Assembly (NCBI GenBank): GCA_963742315.1
Contig: CAVULE010000011.1
Coordinates: forward strand, 1 to 64,000
Origin: AV69 sp963742315
Lineage (GTDB): Bacteria > Verrucomicrobiota > Verrucomicrobiia > Chthoniobacterales > UBA10450
Direction: 5' to 3'
DNA: 64,000 bases
In this document: positions 1 to 7,896 of the stretch, in pieces
Position numbering within the stretch: position 1 is the stretch's first letter
How the letters are laid out: each line of letters opens with the position of its first letter
Position numbers and translations under genes: made by a program
The notes under the pieces: model-generated
What the model was told of the DNA's origin: nothing
Seen by the model: the letters and a program-made list of their open reading frames with translations, nothing else
Databases searched by the model: none

Positions 1-150
1 CTACGGAGCGGTTCTTCTCCCTAGGATTTATCCGAATGCTACGGATGTTGCTACGGAATGATCCAAGCTTCAACAGTTGCGTGCCGAACACCAAATTGAC
101 TCTTACCCACGCTCGTGCCCAGGTAAATGGAACCACTGCTACGGAATTCG

Positions 151-620
151 CTATCGATTCAAGTGAGCTAAAAAAACGGCAACGGACGCGCCAGACTTAC
201 ACTCTGGGTCTTTTTTTTCGTTGTCCTTATGGATGTGTGCGCTCGCCGTTTTAGCGACGAGGTCAGCGGTGAATTCGCGGTGTACGTGGCTGCCTTTGGA
301 TTCTTTCCACGACCATTGTTCCTGCATCAGGTCGGGTTTGCGGAATAGGGCGTTCTCCTCGAATAATTCGCCGCTCGGAAATTTGTAAGTGATGACGATG
401 TGCAGGCGATCATCCTCCATCCCATTGGCGAAATTCGCCGTCGGCCAGCTTTTTGCCGTTAATATCCATGAAATCCAGGATAGCCGTGCGCTGCCCCGGC
501 TGCTTCGGTTACCTCCACGCCTGAGACCGGCGCCGCACTTAGCATGCGCAAAACGATGAGTGTGGCGAGAATCGTGTTGCGGATCGGCTCACCAGATTCC
601 GGAGCAGCAATTAATACAAA
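151..620 (-). pseudogene. Frameshifted small exported protein of unknown function
   Basis: Joining two frames gives one plausible protein of about 150 residues. It has a hydrophobic N-terminal segment (residues like NTILATLIVLRML then SAAPVSG, probably a signal peptide), then a polar domain ending in RLHIVITYKF, ENALFRKP and HVHREFTADLVAK. Continuity needs one base removed in the C-run at 494-497 and one in the C-run at 421-423; both look like single-base insertions. No good start codon is visible in frame upstream of the hydrophobic segment. The longest intact piece is 151-420. Family not recognised. The 3' end overlaps a tRNA-Leu-like fragment. Confidence 0.4.
176..210 (+). other. tRNA-Leu(UAG)-like fragment (D-arm to anticodon loop)
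   Basis: GACGCGCCAGACTTA (186-199) is the D-arm/anticodon-arm sequence typical of tRNA-Leu(UAG). It still folds as a CCAGA/TCTGG stem around a 7-base loop, but no T-arm or acceptor follows; a run of eight T comes next, so it could also act as a weak terminator on the + strand. Positions 182-200 recur exactly, inverted, at 32631-32649. Probably an integration footprint. Confidence 0.4.
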
Positions 621-825
621 TAGTCAAAATCTTTTGAACTGTGCAGCCAATGTCTTCGGGCGCAGCGTAATGTTATCGAAGCACATACGTTAGATGTGGA
701 ATGGCCGGGTTAAAAACCAAGAAAGACTACGCGAAAATAGAAGCCACAAACGGCGCACGTACTGGCCGACGAGCCGGAGTCCAGTCGATAAAAGATTTTG
801 ACGTAACAAAACAGGAGATCCAATC

Positions 826-1335
826 ATGAAAGCACAGGCAACGTTACTCGGTCATCCCATTCACCCGATGTTGATAGTTTTTCCGCTTGGGCTCTTGCCA
901 CTCGCGGTCATTTTCGATCTGATATACTGGTTCACAAAAAATCCAACTTGGGCGGAAGTTTCTTACTGGGTTATTGCAGCCGGCATTATTGGCGCATTGG
1001 TTGCCGCCGTGTTCGGCTTGATCGATTGGCTTAAGATTCCGCGGGGGACGCGGGCCAAGACCATTGGCTTAGTGCACGGGGTGACGAATGTCGTCGTTGC
1101 AGGCCTGTTTATCGTCAGCTGGTTGCTGCGCCGGCCTAATCCGACCGCACCCGATTTGCTGGACATCAGTCTCGGTATTGTTGGCGTACTCCTGGCACTT
1201 TTCGCTGGCTGGCTTGGCGGCGAACTCGTCTATCGGCTTAACGTCGGCGTCGATGAAGGAGCGCATCCAAATGCGCCGAATTCGTTGTCGGGCCGCCCTG
1301 CTACTGAAAGGATCAGCGGTTCGAGACTGGCTTAA
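826..1335 (+). CDS. DUF2231 family integral membrane protein
   Basis: A 169-residue protein with the DUF2231 signature HPIHPMLIVFPLGL near the N-terminus and four hydrophobic helices at about residues 15-35, 46-67, 80-100 and 112-136. It ends in a polar tail. A good ribosome site (CAGGAG, 7 bases before ATG) supports this start. It stands alone, with more than 200 bases free on both sides. Members of this family are small inner-membrane proteins, sometimes linked to heme or redox enzymes; the actual function is not known and nothing here narrows it. Confidence 0.85.
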   Translation: MKAQATLLGHPIHPMLIVFPLGLLPLAVIFDLIYWFTKNPTWAEVSYWVIAAGIIGALVAAVFGLIDWLKIPRGTRAKTIGLVHGVTNVVVAGLFIVSWLLRRPNPTAPDLLDISLGIVGVLLALFAGWLGGELVYRLNVGVDEGAHPNAPNSLSGRPATERISGSRLA

Positions 1336-1450
1336 TCATGCGCGGGCCATTTCCGCCGCTAACTAATCTTCGTAGCTTCGTGTCATTCTGATAGAACTTC
1401 GCGTGCCGTCGCGTTTGCTCTGCTTATAACGAGCAATGGGTCACTCAGGG

Positions 1451-1475
1451 GTCTAGCCTAGACTGGAATTTTTTT
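1451..1475 (+). terminator. Possible intrinsic terminator
   Basis: Inverted repeat GTCTAG/CTAGAC followed within 4 bases by a run of seven T, about 115 bases after the DUF2231 stop codon. The stem is short. Confidence 0.35.
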
Positions 1476-1598
1476 GTCGATTTGTGCCCAAAACTGCAAC
1501 GCCACGACTTTTTCGAATTCTTCCCGAGTGTATGTGCCGTTGCGACTTGGATAAATCCAACGCAGGTCTGTCATTCGTTAAGTATTGGAGGTTGATTT

Positions 1599-1835
1599 AT
1601 GGCACAAGGAAGCAAGTCGAAATATAGCAGTAAGCAAAAACGCAAAGCAGAACATATCGAAGAAGGCTACGAGAAGCGAGGGACATCGAAGAAAGAAGCG
1701 GAACGCCGCGCTTGGGCTACTGTGAACAAGGAGAGCGGCGGGGGCAAAAAGAGCGGGAGTGGTCGCGGCAAGAAAGGGAGTAAAGCCAGCTCCCGCAAAG
1801 GCGGAAGGAAGGGTGGCGGGAAAAAGAAGCATTAG
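1599..1835 (+). CDS. Small lysine/glycine-rich basic protein
   Basis: A 78-residue, strongly basic protein. The first half holds the conserved block KQKRKAEHIEEGYEKRG then KKEAERRAWATVNK, seen in short proteins often labelled plasmid stabilization or ChaB-like. The second half is a low-complexity tail of G, K, S and R. Ribosome site TTGGAGG lies 7 bases before the ATG. The charge suggests nucleic-acid binding, but this is inference. Single-gene unit. Confidence 0.7.
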   Translation: MAQGSKSKYSSKQKRKAEHIEEGYEKRGTSKKEAERRAWATVNKESGGGKKSGSGRGKKGSKASSRKGGRKGGGKKKH

Positions 1836-1855
1836 CATCCAGCGTATCGGACAAC

Positions 1856-1989
1856 ATGAAGTTGCCTGACATGGTTGAAATCGCAAGCTTGGCGATCCCA
1901 AAGCTATCGTGTTGCCGAGAACCGCTCCGGTAAACATTCGCGTGCTGAATCCAGACGGGTCAATCGAAAGGATAATCGCGTTCAATTAA
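1856..1989 (+). pseudogene. Possible remnant of a small protein gene
   Basis: An ATG frame (MKLPDMVEIASL) runs into a second frame that reads GDPKAIVLPRTAPVNIRVLN, then GSIERIIAFN and a stop. Together they would give a 44-residue product if one base were shifted near 1890. The C-terminal half reads like protein, but there is no family match I recognise and the piece is short. Confidence 0.22.
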
Positions 1990-2134
1990 CGCGGTCCTAC
2001 GAGGACATCAGGGGAACGCTCTAGACCCCACGCAGCGTCGTTAGACATAAACCCTGGCGCTACAACAATCGTCATTCACAACCGCCATGTGAATTTGTAG
2101 GCTGCGCACTTTATTGGCCATTCCATCCCTGCGA

Positions 2135-2160
2135 CCTGGAGCGGGTGTTACCGCTCCAGG
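2135..2160. terminator. Strong hairpin after the PepSY-like gene
   Basis: A perfect 9-bp inverted repeat, CCTGGAGCG/CGCTCCAGG with an 8-base loop, 17 bases beyond the stop of the minus-strand gene at 2177-2482. There is no T-run, so it may be a processing or pause hairpin rather than a classical terminator. Confidence 0.5.
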
Positions 2161-2176
2161 ACCATGGATCAGCCAA

Positions 2177-2482
2177 TTAGTATTTCTCGCCCTTTTCGGT
2201 CTTCTCGTTGTGCTTACTCAGCACCTTGCCGTTCGGGTCGATCTTGACGCCCCACTCCTTGCCATTTTTCTCGACCACGGCTTCGAAGTTGTCGCCCTCT
2301 TTTTCCCAGCGGAGGATTTTCCCGCCCTTAGCTTCATTCTCGCCAGCAGTTTGCACCGCGGCGGGAACATCGCTGCTGTTTATTGTTTGTTCCTCATGCT
2401 TCTTCTCTTTCGCTTGCGCGGTCATGCCTAAGCTAAGACCAGCGCTAATCATCGCGACCGCTAATATTTTAGTTGTTTTCAT
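2177..2482 (-). CDS. Exported PepSY-like small protein
   Basis: 101 residues from MKTTKILAVAMI. Residues 1-22 form a signal peptide with a cleavage-like AQA site. The mature part carries a PepSY-type beta pattern (VPAAVQTAGENEAKGG, then LRWEKEGDNFEAVVEKNG and VKIDPNGKVL), as in short periplasmic PepSY-domain proteins that bind or inhibit other proteins. An upstream in-frame ATG at 2536 would place 18 charged residues before the signal peptide, so I chose the inner start. Followed by a strong hairpin. Substrate or partner unknown. Confidence 0.65.
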   Translation of the reverse strand: MKTTKILAVAMISAGLSLGMTAQAKEKKHEEQTINSSDVPAAVQTAGENEAKGGKILRWEKEGDNFEAVVEKNGKEWGVKIDPNGKVLSKHNEKTEKGEKY

Positions 2483-2858
2483 TACTAAAATCTTCGACCG
2501 AATTGGACGAAGGTTTATTCGATGAGTGCATCTCAATCACGATGTTTGCTGATGGAAAACCACGCTTTTTATAGCAGTTGTAGGAGAACGCACGAACAAT
2601 TTCGTAACAATTACGCGGACCCGTTCGGAAGCATCTCCGCGCGAAAAAGACCCGCGTCCATTTTCAGAGCATTCCTGAACGATCCTCGATATTTGTGAAG
2701 TTGTACGCAAGGCTTCAAAGACCCATTCATTTCCAGTGCTAGTGCAGGTACCGGCTAATCTCGGACTGCCTCGTTGCATGGAACTGGACGCGCGAAAGCG
2801 TCTCCCTCCGGAGAGACATGCTTCCACTTGCGCAGACGAAAGCATCGAAGCGATTTTC
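2483..2858. other. Intergenic, nothing recognised
   Basis: An open minus frame covers 2537-2866 but overlaps the end of the transketolase gene and has no family-like features. The stretch probably holds the promoter of the PepSY-like gene. Confidence 0.4.
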
Positions 2859-3845
2859 TCAGCCACGAACGCGTTTTAGAAGCTTCCGCGCTGCCTGGAC
2901 GATCGACTCTGTTCCCATGCCATAGTATTCAATCAGTTCTTCCGGTTTCCCTGATTGGCCAAAGCGATCATCCACCCCAATGAATGCGATCCGGGTCGGA
3001 TAGCTCCGTGCCAGGCATTCCGCGACGGCCGAACCCATTCCTCCGATCCTTTGATGTTCTTCCACCGTCACGATCGCATTGGTTTCGCGCGCCAGCGAAA
3101 TGACCGCTTCCTCATCCAGAGGTTTGATGGTGGAAAGATTCATCATTTTGCTGCCAATCCCTTCCGCCCCCAATTTTTTGGCCGCCAGAAGGGCCTTATG
3201 CACCAACGCACCGGTTGCGATAATTCCAATCTCCGGGTTTTCGCTGCCTTGATAAAGAATGTTCGCTTTGCCTATCTGAAATGGCGCTTCTTCCGTGGTT
3301 ATGACCGGTGTCTTCTCGCGCGCCAAACGAAGGTAAGTCGGCCCGACGACTTTGGCCGCGGCAACGGTTGCCTTCCTTGCCTCAATGGCGTCGCAGGGCG
3401 AAATGACAATCATACGAGGCAAGGCTCTAGTGATGGCAATGTCTTCCAAAGCCTGGTGGCTGCCGCCATCGGGCCCGACCGAAACCCCAGCGTGGCTCCC
3501 GGCGATCTTCACGTTGGCATTGTTGTAACAAATGGTCGTGCGAATCTGCTCCCAGTTACGGCCGGGGCTAAACATGGCGTAAGAGGAAATGAATGGGATT
3601 TTGCCCATGGCTGCCATGCCGGAAGCGACACTGGCCAAGTTCTGCTCGGCCACGCCGACTTCAATAAAACGCTTTGGAAATTCCTTCTTAAAGAGAATCA
3701 TTTTGGTGGATTCGGTAAGGTCCGCGCAAAGGCCGACGACATTGAAATTCTGCCTGCCAGCGAGCAGAAAGCCCTTTCCGAACCCCTCTCGGATTGCTAT
3801 TTGTTCGACGGTGTTCTCGAACACCTTTGGGTTCAGGTCACTCAT
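2859..3845 (-). CDS. Transketolase, C-terminal subunit
   Basis: 328 residues: the pyrimidine-binding and C-terminal domains of a split transketolase, which transfers two-carbon units in the pentose phosphate pathway with TPP and Mg. Visible features are the cofactor-domain glutamate in RFIEVGVAEQNLASVASG, the block GSHAGVSVGPDGGSHQALED, and a C-terminal transketolase domain (VEEHQRIGGMGSAVAE). The start is the ATG at 3845, which overlaps the end of the N-terminal subunit gene by 8 bases (ATGAGTGA), so the subunits are translationally coupled. A longer frame to 3926 only reads the upstream gene out of phase. Confidence 0.92.
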   Translation of the reverse strand: MSDLNPKVFENTVEQIAIREGFGKGFLLAGRQNFNVVGLCADLTESTKMILFKKEFPKRFIEVGVAEQNLASVASGMAAMGKIPFISSYAMFSPGRNWEQIRTTICYNNANVKIAGSHAGVSVGPDGGSHQALEDIAITRALPRMIVISPCDAIEARKATVAAAKVVGPTYLRLAREKTPVITTEEAPFQIGKANILYQGSENPEIGIIATGALVHKALLAAKKLGAEGIGSKMMNLSTIKPLDEEAVISLARETNAIVTVEEHQRIGGMGSAVAECLARSYPTRIAFIGVDDRFGQSGKPEELIEYYGMGTESIVQAARKLLKRVRG

Positions 3846-4704
3846 GCTCACTTCTGATCTTCCCACCGAGAGTTCGCAGCTCGGCGAGCGCCATCTTTGC
3901 CTCCTCCTTATTCGGAGGTTTGCCATGCCAGTGAAAGTCGCGTTCGAATTTTTTCACTCCTTTACCCGGAATCGTACGAGCAACGATCATCGATGGTTTT
4001 TCGAAAACAGCTTTGGCCTTTTCGACGGCTCCGACGATCTGCCTGAAGTTGTGCCCGCTAATCTCCTGGACGTCCCAGTTCCACGCTTTCCACTTATCGA
4101 CCAACGGCTCCAACTCCATCACGTCATCAGTAAAACCGTCGATCTGGATATTGTTGCGGTCGAGAATGGCAATGAGATTGCGCAGCTTCTCTTTGCCCGC
4201 GAGCATGGCTGCTTCCCAACTTTGGCCTTCGTCCAGTTCACCATCGCTCATCAGGCAATAGATATAACGTTCGCTACTGCGGCCTCGATCCATCCGGTCG
4301 GCCAAGGCCATGCCCGTGGCCTGAGACAAACCGGAGCCGAGGGGCCCGGAACTCGTCTCGAGCATGGGGAGGAATTCGCGATGCGGATGTCCCTGCAAAC
4401 GGGAACCGAATTTGCGTAACGTCATTAGCTCGTTTACCGGAAAATAGCCAGCGTGTGCCATGGCGGCATAAAGCACGGGACAAATATGTCCGTTCGACAG
4501 CACGAGCCGATCACGCTCAGGCCAGCCCGGATTTTTTGGATCCTGTTTTAGGATGTGAAAGTAAAGAGCCGTGAAAACATCCGCCATGCCGAGGGGACCG
4601 GCGGTGTGACCGGAGCCAGCTTCGACCAACATCTCGATAATCGACTTGCGGATTTGGTTGGCGCGCCTTTCTAGCGCTTCAATTTCCTTATCAGTCAGAG
4701 CCAT
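3838..4704 (-). CDS. Transketolase, N-terminal subunit (TPP-binding)
   Basis: 288 residues carrying the diphosphate-binding half of transketolase. The TPP motif reads SDGELDEGQSWEAAMLAG, then NLIAILDRNNIQIDG; conserved histidines lie in GSGHTAGPLG and LSNGHICP, and SSGPLGSGLSQATGMA is present. It pairs with the C-terminal subunit encoded immediately downstream to make the two-chain enzyme found in many bacteria and archaea. Start taken at MALTDKE (4704); an ATG five codons earlier is possible. Confidence 0.92.
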   Translation of the reverse strand: MALTDKEIEALERRANQIRKSIIEMLVEAGSGHTAGPLGMADVFTALYFHILKQDPKNPGWPERDRLVLSNGHICPVLYAAMAHAGYFPVNELMTLRKFGSRLQGHPHREFLPMLETSSGPLGSGLSQATGMALADRMDRGRSSERYIYCLMSDGELDEGQSWEAAMLAGKEKLRNLIAILDRNNIQIDGFTDDVMELEPLVDKWKAWNWDVQEISGHNFRQIVGAVEKAKAVFEKPSMIVARTIPGKGVKKFERDFHWHGKPPNKEEAKMALAELRTLGGKIRSEHE

Positions 4705-4737
4705 ATCTTTACACTGCAACTCTACCGCAGCGTTTCT

Positions 4738-4821
4738 TTATTTTCCTAACAGCGCGCGCTGAATGATCCAGGCGACAAACGCAATCCCAATTGCAGTTAG
4801 GACAACAACTAGGTCAGCCAT
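4738..4821 (-). CDS. Putative 27-residue single-pass membrane microprotein
   Basis: ATG-to-TAA frame of 28 codons: a short polar start (MAD), a hydrophobic helix LVVVLTAIGIAFVAWII, then QRALLGK. The topology resembles KdpF-like or oxidase-associated microproteins, but there is no kdp operon here. It lies just upstream of the transketolase genes on the same strand. No strong ribosome site. A second 27-residue protein of the same design is at 49494-49577. Confidence 0.4.
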   Translation of the reverse strand: MADLVVVLTAIGIAFVAWIIQRALLGK

Positions 4822-4926
4822 GTCTTCGTCTTTCGGGGGGGTAGCGGGAACTGGGCGTATTTCGTTTCCTCGGGACAGGGAGCGGCCTCTGGCCGAAGCC
4901 GATCTATGTTACCTGCTCTGCGATGC

Positions 4927-5307
4927 CTAATGAACAATCGTCATTCGACCCTGTTCTGTCTCTGCCTGACTCCAGAGGCCAAAGACCAACACGATGATAC
5001 CCAGGATGATATCATTCGTGCGGGTCACTTCGGTGGAACCGAGGACGAACGAGCCAATGATCAACCAAATCCCCCAAAGCGCGTTTAGCCAGCTGAGCCA
5101 CACCGTCCCGGCCCCTGGGACAAGCGCACGAATCAGCGCAAAAATCCCGATGACAATGCCAAGGACAATGTCGTTGACGCGGGCTTTCCCGCTCCCATAG
5201 AGAAGAACAAAAGGGGCGATAATCAGCCAAATCCCAGCGATCACATTTACACTGCTGATCCAGACTGATGTTCCTTTAACACCTTCTATTTCTGCATTCA
5301 TTTTCAT
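4927..5307 (-). CDS. SPW repeat membrane protein
   Basis: 126 residues from MKMNAEIEG. Two copies of the SPW unit: VNVIAGIWLIIAPFVLLY with a following NDIVLGIVIGIFALI, then NALWGIWLIIGSFVLG with NDIILGIIVLVFGLWS. Four transmembrane helices in all. The family is widespread in bacteria, with function unknown. A frame extends upstream to 5352, but its first 15 residues are not family-like. Confidence 0.8.
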   Translation of the reverse strand: MKMNAEIEGVKGTSVWISSVNVIAGIWLIIAPFVLLYGSGKARVNDIVLGIVIGIFALIRALVPGAGTVWLSWLNALWGIWLIIGSFVLGSTEVTRTNDIILGIIVLVFGLWSQAETEQGRMTIVH

Positions 5308-5652
5308 ATAACTACGTTCCGGCGTGCTTATTTCGTACGCAATCGGGCGCAACTTGTGTAAGTCACTGAGAAATTTTCTCAGTTATGCCACGGCGGATAA
5401 ATGTCGCAGGTACTTTAAGACTTTCCCGTGATCTTCTTTCAACAAGTTCTTTTGAACCCTGCCGAGCGGTGGAAAGGATGTAGCTGTTTACCTTGTTTTC
5501 CAGATCAGCGGTGACGGTGAGACAAACTGGATTGAAGCTGCGCAGCTTCTCGCAGTTTATATTCTGGGAATTTTGTTTCTATCTTCCGGCAGAGCACGCT
5601 GGCTGAGTCACCCACAGCGCATTGCTGAGATCTTGCAATCACTAACAACTTC
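5308..5652. other. Intergenic, nothing recognised
   Basis: About 345 bases between two minus-strand genes. No conserved frame, hairpin with T-run or repeat was seen; it presumably carries the SPW-gene promoter and the 3' end of the TPR transcript. Confidence 0.4.
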
Positions 5653-6552
5653 TCACGGGGCGGGCGGTGTCGGCGTCACCCCGGCGGCAATTTTCGCACG
5701 TTCTGCGCGCGCTGCTTCTAAACCTGCTCGAGCCGGAATGGGCCTTGTTGGCAACGAGGTCTGCAACTTGGCTTCGACGTATCTCAGGCGTGCGGCGGCA
5801 TCCTTATCGGCCGGTTTTAGCTGGAGTACTTTGCGGAAATCGGCGGCTGCTTTGGCGTATTTTTTCGCCAAGCCGTAAGTATGGCCCCGGCGGAGATAGG
5901 CTTCCGCATCGTCTGGTCGCTTCTCGGTGATCTTGGTAAAATCGGAAACGGCGAGATCGTATCTACCCTCCTTCCGATAAACATAACCACGATGCTGCCG
6001 TAACTCGACATCATCAGGGAATCGCTCGATTAACTTGCTGTAATCTTGCACTGACTTCTCCCACTGCTGGGTCTGCAAAAAAGCGAATGCCCGATACCGT
6101 CGAGAAACCACATCCGCCGAGTCCACGTCGATCGCCTTGTTCAGGTCGGCAATAGCCTTATCGAACTTATTCATCTGCAACTCGAGTTCGCCGCGACGGG
6201 CGTAAGCACTCTGATCATTCGGTTTAAGTTCGATTAGCTTGCTGAAATCATCGAGTGCCTTTGCGGGTTTGCCGCTTAGTTCATAAACGAGCGCGCGGTT
6301 CTCGTAGTTCTTTGGCTCCTTCGGCTGCGCTGCGATCGCTTTAGTGAATTCCTCAATAGCTTTGTCGTACTGCTTTTTCTCCGCATACTTTATGCCCCGA
6401 TTTGTGTGCTCGCGAGCATAGCCCAGGCCTTTGTCGTCTCGCATTTCGGCTCGTACGAGGACAGGCGAGAAGCACGCGAGCCCCACACACGCAATGAGCG
6501 CCTGTGTCGCAACGAAACCTATTAATTCGGAACTAGATTTTCGCATTAACAT
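5653..6552 (-). CDS. Exported TPR-repeat protein
   Basis: 299 residues. A signal peptide covers about residues 1-35 (LIGFVATQALIACVGLACF, then VLVRAEM). Six tandem tetratricopeptide repeats follow, each about 34 residues, starting near ANRGIKYAEKKQYDKAIEEF and ending near YAKAAADFRKVLQLKPAD, with a proline-rich tail. It should act as a periplasmic or secreted protein-interaction scaffold. The gene starts 18 bases after the secreted small heat-shock protein gene on the same strand, so the two are probably one operon with a shared envelope role. Partner unknown. Confidence 0.8.
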   Translation of the reverse strand: MLMRKSSSELIGFVATQALIACVGLACFSPVLVRAEMRDDKGLGYAREHTNRGIKYAEKKQYDKAIEEFTKAIAAQPKEPKNYENRALVYELSGKPAKALDDFSKLIELKPNDQSAYARRGELELQMNKFDKAIADLNKAIDVDSADVVSRRYRAFAFLQTQQWEKSVQDYSKLIERFPDDVELRQHRGYVYRKEGRYDLAVSDFTKITEKRPDDAEAYLRRGHTYGLAKKYAKAAADFRKVLQLKPADKDAAARLRYVEAKLQTSLPTRPIPARAGLEAARAERAKIAAGVTPTPPAP

Positions 6553-6570
6553 CTGTTTGCAGGTGGCGAA

Positions 6571-7182
6571 TCAGTCCTTCTTTGGAATGCTCACCACCAC
6601 TTCGTGTTCCTTGCGCTCGATCTTCATGTCTTTCGTGCGCGCCGGCCCGGGTAGCGTGACCACCTGTTCGTACTCGCCGAACTCGCTCGTAAAAGTTTCG
6701 CCGGCTTTGCTCTCTTTCTTTTCCTGCTTTGACTGCGAAGCGGAAACGCGCAGCCGGTTGTTTGGTTCGGCGGTGACCTTTACGTTGTTGATTTCGCTAC
6801 CGGGCAAAAACGCGTGCACTTCGTAATGGTCGCCTTTGTCGCGGACATCGATGGACGAGGAAAAGCCGGGCTCATTGCGCATGCTAAGAAAATTCTGGTT
6901 CATCCCGAATTGACTCATCGCCCGCGAAAAAAACTGGTTCATTTCCGTTTGCATCCGCTGCATGTCCGCAAAGGGATCCCAGTTGCCTGGGGAAGCTAAA
7001 GGCGATGCACCGACCATAGGTGACGGAGAGGGCGATGCAGAAACACCCGGAACCGGAGTCCGATTAAAATAGGGCGTTGCTGTTGGAGTTGGCACGGTCG
7101 GTGATGGGCTGATTTGAGCATTCGCGCAGAGCGGTGTCAGCACGAGCAGCAATGGAAGAAATCGAATGCACATCGTGTTCAT
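6571..7182 (-). CDS. Exported Hsp20/alpha-crystallin family protein
   Basis: 203 residues from MNTMCIRF. Residues 1-22 are a signal peptide ending in CANA. A Pro/Ser/Thr-rich linker of about 45 residues follows (SPSPTVPTPTATP and similar), then a linker with MQRMQTEMNQFF, then an alpha-crystallin domain (SSIDVRDKGDHYEVHAFLPG, NNRLRVSAS, FGEYEQVVTLPGPA). The C-terminal strand EHEVVVSIPKKD keeps the I-x-I/V-like tail. Small heat-shock proteins normally stay in the cytoplasm, so export is unusual; here it would be an ATP-independent holdase outside the inner membrane. Cotranscribed with the exported TPR protein. Confidence 0.8.
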   Translation of the reverse strand: MNTMCIRFLPLLLVLTPLCANAQISPSPTVPTPTATPYFNRTPVPGVSASPSPSPMVGASPLASPGNWDPFADMQRMQTEMNQFFSRAMSQFGMNQNFLSMRNEPGFSSSIDVRDKGDHYEVHAFLPGSEINNVKVTAEPNNRLRVSASQSKQEKKESKAGETFTSEFGEYEQVVTLPGPARTKDMKIERKEHEVVVSIPKKD

Positions 7183-7377
7183 ATTGAAACCGACATCGCT
7201 ACGCGGAGGATGTTCAAGTGGCGGCATGTAGGGGCGATCGGCACTAGTGGAATGCTGGCCATGTATTTTCCCTCGCATTACGTACTCACCGGATTGGCGC
7301 TTACGGAATTTTGCTAAACAATTAGCAGTACCATTTCTCATTTCGCCTTGGCCGCTTCAGGTGGAAAATTTGACGAC

Positions 7378-7893
7378 ATGCTGGAGTCGCATGCGCGTTA
7401 CGCAATGTTCACACTTGAGGCGAACGAGACGCTTCGCAATCCCTCGCGCTGGCGCGAACGGCTGCCCATTCTTCTCCTTGCTGCGATTGGGTTGAGCCTT
7501 GCTAGTTATCTTGCGGCTTACCAACTCGGATTTATCCGCAAAGTGTGGGACCCATTCTTCGGCCCGGGCAGTGAACGCGTCCTGCATTCATTCGTTTCTC
7601 GACTTTTGCCAATCCCCGACGCCGTGCTGGGCGCGGTGGGTTATTTTGCGGAACTCATCACTGCTTCGATCGGTGGCCAGCAGCGCTGGCGCACGTCATC
7701 ATCGCTCGTGCTGTTTTACGGTGCGATCGTAGCGGCGCTTGCGGTTGCTGCTTTGCTCCTGAGCGCGCTGCAACTGTTCGTGCTTCACGCTTGTTGCACA
7801 TTGTGCCTGGTCTCAGCGGTAATATCGCTTGTTATCGGGTGGCTGGCACGCAGCGAAGTGCTTGCCAGTCTGCACGAGATTCGCAACTCCTGA
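7378..7893 (+). CDS. Vitamin K epoxide reductase (VKOR) family protein
   Basis: About 171 residues, four transmembrane helices. The redox centre CCTLC is in the last third (FVLHACCTLCLVSAV), and the family's loop VWDPFFGPGSERVLHS follows helix 1. VKOR homologues reoxidise DsbA-like thiol oxidases using quinone. The usual pair of loop cysteines before helix 2 is missing (GPGSE in place of a Cys-containing loop), as in the stand-alone subgroup found in soil bacteria. Start chosen at the ATG at 7378; TTG at 7348 is an alternative. The SDR gene begins 3 bases after the stop. Confidence 0.75.
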   Translation: MLESHARYAMFTLEANETLRNPSRWRERLPILLLAAIGLSLASYLAAYQLGFIRKVWDPFFGPGSERVLHSFVSRLLPIPDAVLGAVGYFAELITASIGGQQRWRTSSSLVLFYGAIVAALAVAALLLSALQLFVLHACCTLCLVSAVISLVIGWLARSEVLASLHEIRNS

Positions 7894-7896
7894 ATT

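Noticed and set aside
36..254. Plus-strand open frame of 72 codons at the left edge
   Set aside because: It runs through the repeated CTACGGA spots and the tRNA-Leu-like fragment, is antisense to the better-supported remnant at 151-620, and shows no family features.
2537..2866. Minus open frame between the PepSY-like and transketolase genes
   Set aside because: Overlaps the transketolase C-terminus, has low-complexity Ser/Arg content and no recognisable pattern.
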